64,000 nt of DNA from Imbricaverruca yamaguchii. Its lineage: Eukaryota; Arthropoda; Thecostraca; Neoverrucidae. A program made the translations under genes and the position numbers. Location of the stretch: NCBI GenBank assembly GCA_034440575.1, contig JAOTOL010001519.1:1103001-1167000 (forward strand), in the 5' to 3' direction. This document shows, one piece after another, positions 35,301 to 41,300 of the stretch. The notes below the pieces were generated by a model that was given only the letters and a program-made list of their open reading frames with translations, had not been told where the DNA came from and made no database searches. Within the stretch, counting starts at the first letter, position 1; each line of letters starts with the position of its first letter.

Positions 35301-38300
35301 GGGCGACCTCCGCTGCGCCACATGACCTTTACTACATCACAACGCGGCCGGTGACCTTCGCTGCACTACGTGTCCTCTGCCACATCGCATGACCTCCGCC
35401 GCATCACACGACCTTTACTGCGCCACATGACCCTTACTACATCAGCACACGGACAGTGATCCTCCCTATACCACGGTGATGTTCTGGGCGTGCAATCGGG
35501 GCTGGGAAGTTTACACCACTGTGGGCCTTGTCAATTAAAGCCGTGACTTAAGCCTACAGGGCGAGCCTGGTTATAGCCACCTAGTGGATAAAACACACAG
35601 CCGCGTCGGTGTGTCCCAGATGTTGGGCCAGTTTTGCCTAATTGGTCGTGAAATGATACATTGATCTACCGAACTCACTATTCTCCCTTGTATTTGCACT
35701 GATCAACTTACTGAAAAGCTTTGCGGAACTTTCGGGATGGGGGATTATTATCGGGATACCGCATTCGGGTAGGGGGATGGGTCTGATTCCGTCCTCCCTC
35801 TGGTTTTTCGCCTACGGTTCCGTGGCGCTTTGCGATAGGAAACGCGGCTGACTTTTCTTCACTTTTTTATATTTCGTGCCAACAATTTTGCCTGGTAATT
35901 ACCATGCCCAGGTCCCATCACCCCTAGGTGGAGGGATGCACACTGGTAGGGACGCGCGGCGTTTGGTGCCGAGAACGCTCCTGTGCTGACCGCATCACTG
36001 CTGGGCGGAGGGATGCCAGGGAGGGATGCACAGCGGCAGGGAGTGTTGAGTCTCTGAGTGTTGAGGACACTCCCGATCAGACCATGCCGCCCCTGGGTGG
36101 GGAGGCTACGCTGGTAGGGACGCGCAGCCCCTGGGTGTAGAGAACACACACCTGGTCTTGTCGCCTCTGGGTGTAGGGGAACGCTGTTAGGGTCCTCGAC
36201 TTCTGGACTTGGGGAACGCTCCTGATCCGGTGTCGTCAGTCTGTGTGTGTGTGGGGGGGGGGGGGATTCTCAGCGGTGACGACGCACAGTCTCTGGTGAC
36301 GCTCAGCCTCTGGGTGCGTAGAGCAAGCCTGATCTGGTCTCGTCGTCTGTGGGGGGGGGGGGCGCTTTATGGCTGTGGTCCGGTTTAACTGGCTTTAGCG
36401 GCGGTGACTGACCCGACGAAGGCTGGCATGGCTCTGCACGCTGTCTGGGTGGTTCGCCTGGTGGAGATGAGGGCGCTGTGCGCTCGATCTGTTGCTTGCG
36501 ACGTACGAATTCACTGACGCACTCGTATCCCCGTTCTCTTTCATCCCGACTGAGGTGCAACTGACCACCACCTACACTTACTTGAACACTGCATGTGAAA
36601 ATATGCGATTTGGCGTATGTTTTTTTTCTTCTGAGAATACGTTGTCCCAGGGAAAAATGAAGCTATCACACCCGGTAGCATTTTGACATTTTCTTTCTAG
36701 GTTTATGCTTAATTAAGATTGACGGAGCCATCTTGTATACGGTTCCATATTTCTTTCCGGGGACTGCAACAGACGGTGTGTGTGTCACACAGCTTTGAAC
36801 CCTTAATCTAGCCTGGGATCTGGGAACTGAGTTGATGCTATATCACAGCCTATGTGCTTTGAACCCAACGGTCTTAGAAATTATTCAGAATAACCTTGAT
36901 ACGTTCCTGGTTTTTATGTCATCGTCATTGATGGGCAGTGGCTTGGAATTTAATTTCGGTAGGGTGAAGAATATTGGGCGAGCATGTCACAGCCGCAACC
37001 ACGTCGAAAATGTTCGCAATATGACTGCCATCAAAGGACGTAGAAATATGTAAATGGCATCGATCCTCCTAAAAAGCTTGATTGCGCGTACGGTAGCAAA
37101 CGAGTAGTGTGAAACGGTTACTTCAGTTTAATCCTGTGGAATTTCGTTAAAGTCGTTCCAGAAGGTGAAAGCACCTATGCAACGTCGAAGCTGGTTTGCA
37201 TTAGGTGTTTGTTTCTTCTTAACTTGTATAACTTAACAGCGCGGCAAGCATCGAGTAGATATGTAATCTTAATCATCAGGCGATCAGAACAAAATGGGAT
37301 GCTGTATTAGACATCCCGAGTATCAAATATAGCACTTCGATTTCTAGAGCACCGAATAATGCAGACTTTATTCTTGCACTATTCCGCTGGGGTACAGAAG
37401 GTCGTGTCTTATTCATGATGTGTGCCAAAGAATGTCCCAGTCGGCGTCATGTGCTCTAAATTCCGCTGGTGTTCAGAAGGCTGTATCTTATTCATAATGC
37501 GTGCCGATAATGTCCCAGTGATTATCACATGTGTCTCAAATCCATCCTTGCCAAATATTGCCCCAGTCCAATGAAATGGCACCAGACCTTCGCGTCTCCA
37601 CATGACAACAAAAATCCACAGCAAGAGTTATGCACATCATAAGTATTAAGCAGACCGAGAAGCGGTGAAACAAATGAAATAATCACGTCTTAATTGTTTG
37701 ATCAAGAGGAGTAATACTTACTTTATCGTGTAAAACCCGCACTTATTATTCATGGATGCTTCAAGCTTAGCAACTTATTAACGGAGCTGTTGCATCTCTC
37801 CAGGTGGGTCCAAGACATATTAATTATTATTTTTAAGACATACTTTCAGTTTGAATATAGTAAATGACAAACTAACATTAGCGGCGTACCAACCCATGGG
37901 GCGGTGTTCCAGACCCCCGACCTAACCGAGATTTCAAGCCATGCTTGTGAAGTACCTTCACCGTAGCTACATTGGAATTTGAGGCCACCAACACGTATTG
38001 GATTACAAAGCACACTGGATATGACTAAATGCGATCGAAGTCGTATGTTTGCTACTGAAAGCTCCTCTCTTTCGCGGTTTATCCCAGACAATGCGAAAAT
38101 TGAGAAATGAAAACACATAGTTTTGCCTGCTAAGGCTGGCATAAATTATCGTCAAATGTCCGTTTGCCTACTGTTTACAAGCTGTGGTTACACCTCGAGA
38201 ATACCTCGTCACATTGGATGGTGACAAATGATGCAGCCCCAGTGCAGCGGTTATAGGCTATGATCTTGGAGTGGTATAATTTTTTTTCATTGGGACACTT

Positions 38301-41300
38301 CTTCCTAGTTTGTACACTTCGTGTGCATAGGAGGCACCAGTAATGGCCACCCCCCCCCCATAAGAAGACCCTGGCTCTGCCACTAATGGTCTGGGTGTAG
38401 TTGGTACGTGGCCTGCGCATGTGACGCACAGCTGGGTATGGCGCCGTGGCGTGGTGTCGTGCCTGCAGTGGTTCCGCGCGGTACTAACGCTCCGTTGTGG
38501 CAGCGGCGGCGGCATCTCAACAGCCTGATCGCGTCGCTGTCGTCCTCCAGTCTGAAGCGCACGGGGTCCGCGCAGAATCTGGCGCCGCCAACAGCTGCCC
38601 AGCAGCGAGACATGTCCACCAGCCTCCCGCCGTCCCCCCAGCGATCCCCTGTCGCCAGCAGAAAGGTGGGTCCACAGAGCCTGGCGCCTCCGACAGCCGA
38701 CCTACAGCAAGACATGTCCCTCCCACCGTCCCCCCAGCGGTCCCCTGCCGCCAGCAGAAAGGTGGGTCCACAGAGCCTGGCGCCGCCGACAGCCGACCTA
38801 CAGCGAGACATGTCGCCTCCCGCCGTCCCCCCAGCGGTCCCCTGCCGCCAGCAGAAAGGTGGGTCCACAGAGCCTGGCGCCGCCGACAGCCGACCTACAG
38901 CGAGACATGTCCCTCCCGCCGTCCCCCCAGCGGTCCCCTGCCGCCAGCAGAAAGGTGGGTCCACAGAGCCTGGCGCCGCCGACAGCCGACCTAACAGCGA
39001 GACATGTCCCTCCCGCCGTCCCCCAGCGGTCCCCTGCCGCCAGCAGAAAGGTGGGTCCACAGAGCCTGGCGCCGCCGACAGCCGACCTACAGCGAGACAT
39101 TTCCCTCCCGCCGTCCCCCCAGCGGTCCCCTGCCGCCAGCAGAAAGGTGGGTCGGCCTGGCGCCGCCGACAGCCGACCTACAGCGAGACATCCGCGTCCC
39201 CGCGGTCCCCGCCGCCAGCAGAAAGGTGGGTCCACAGAGCCTGGCGCCGCCGACAGCCGACCTACAGCGAGACATGTCCCTCCCGCCGTCCCCCCAGCGG
39301 TCCCCTGCCGCCAGCAGAAAGGTGGGTCCACAGAGCCTGGCGCCGCCGACAGCCGACCTACAGCGAGACATGTCCACCAGCCTCCGCCGTCCCCCCAGCG
39401 GTCCCCTGCCGCCAGCAGAAAGGTGGGTCCACAGAGCCTGACCTAAGCGAGACAGCCGTCCCAGCGCCGCCGACAGCCGACCTACAGCGAGACATGTCCC
39501 TCCCGCCGTCCCCCCAGCGGTCCCCTGCCGCCAGCAGAAAGGTGGGTCCACAGAGCCTGGCGCCGCCGACAGCCGACCTACAGCGAGACATGTCCACCAG
39601 CCTCCCGCCATCCCCCCAGCGGTCCCCTGCCGCCAGCAGAAAGGTGGGTCCACAGAGCCTGGCGCCGCCGACAGCCGACCTACAGCGAGACATGTCCACC
39701 AGCCTCCCGCTGTCCCCCAAGCGGTCCCCTGCCGCCAGCAGAAAGGTGGGTCCACAGAGCCTGGCGCCTCCGACAGCCGACCTACAGCGAGACATGTCCA
39801 CCAGCCTCCCGCCGTCCCCCCAGCGGTCCCCTGCCGCCAGCAGAAAGGTGGGTCCACAGAGCCTGGCGCCGCCGACAGCCGACCTACAGCGAGACACGTC
39901 CTTTCCGCCGTCCCCCCAGCGGTCCCCTGCCGCCAGCAGAAAGGTGGGTCCACAGAGCCTAGCGCCGCCGACAGCCGACCTACAGCGAGACACGTCCCTT
40001 CCGCCGTCCCCCCAGCGGTCCCCTGCCGCCAGCAGAAAGGTGGGTCCACAGAGCCTGGCGCCGCCGACAGCCGACCTACAGCGAGACATGCGCCGCCGAC
40101 AGCCTACAGCGAGACATGTCGCCCCGCGTCCCCTTTCCGCCGTCCCCAGCGGTCCCCTGCCGCCAGCAGAAAGGTGGGTCCACAGACCGGGGGGGGCTGG
40201 GCCGCCAGCCCCCCAGCGGTCCCCTGCCGCCAGCAGAAAGGTGGGTCCACAGAGCCTGGCGCCGCCAACAGCCGAGCTACAGCGAGACATACCTGCCTCC
40301 CCACTCCCTCTACTGGTCCTTTGCGTCCAGTAGGAGGGTGGTTCCATCAGGGGTTCCCTGCCTCCGACATGAGGGTGAATCCCTCAGCGGTTCATGGGCG
40401 CAAAATGACCCTGGTAGTCGACGCGCCCCTAAACTCCAATCCATCATCCCTCAGCGGTTGCCGCCAGTGTGTATGCAAGCTCACCACCTGCGCACACACC
40501 AACGCACAAGCATCCCTGCGCACACGAACACGCACACACGTATACATGCATTGACACATGCACACATACATTCATACACACATACATGCATACATCCATA
40601 CATGCACACGCGCGCGCACACACGTACACCCACACGAGCACGCAAGAGAAGCGGCACATGGAAGATGTGGCTGGCTAGGCGTGTCGCCTGTGCATCTCAT
40701 TCGGTTGGACGAGTGGTCTAGGGGTAAGTTGCTCGTTTCACAATCGAAAGGTTGTGGGCTCGAGTCTCACCTGTCGCTACTCTTCGCCCGCGACCAATCG
40801 GCGTGAGAGATTGGCGACGCTACATGACTCAACGGTCGACGTGTCCAAAAAACCAATAACCAACCGACATCTCATTCCGTGACGTGCGTGCCCGCCTGAC
40901 GCGAGCGGCTCCTCTTCAGCAGAACTCGCTGGCAACGTCCCCGTTCGCCGCCGCCGGCGTCGAGTGCGACAGCGACGAGGAGCTGGACGCGGCGCTCTCC
41001 AACATGCAGCGCTGCGCCAACACGGAGAACCTGGTGCTGGCAGCGCGCGAGCTCGGCTGCCAGCTGTACGTGGAGATGGAGCCGGCGGCGCGCCGCGACC
41101 GGCTGAACAACATGGTGGGTGGCCGCCGGCGGCGGCTCGGCGGGGCTGTGGTGGCGGCTGCCGGCGGCGGGCGGCTCAGTCCCGCCGCCCGGGTAGCCCG
41201 TGCGGACACGGTTGGATTACGTCACCTCTCGGATGGCGTTGTGGGGCCGTGGTGCCGTTGCTATTGCGGTAGCCCCAGAGGTCTATTTTTGGAGCTCCGT

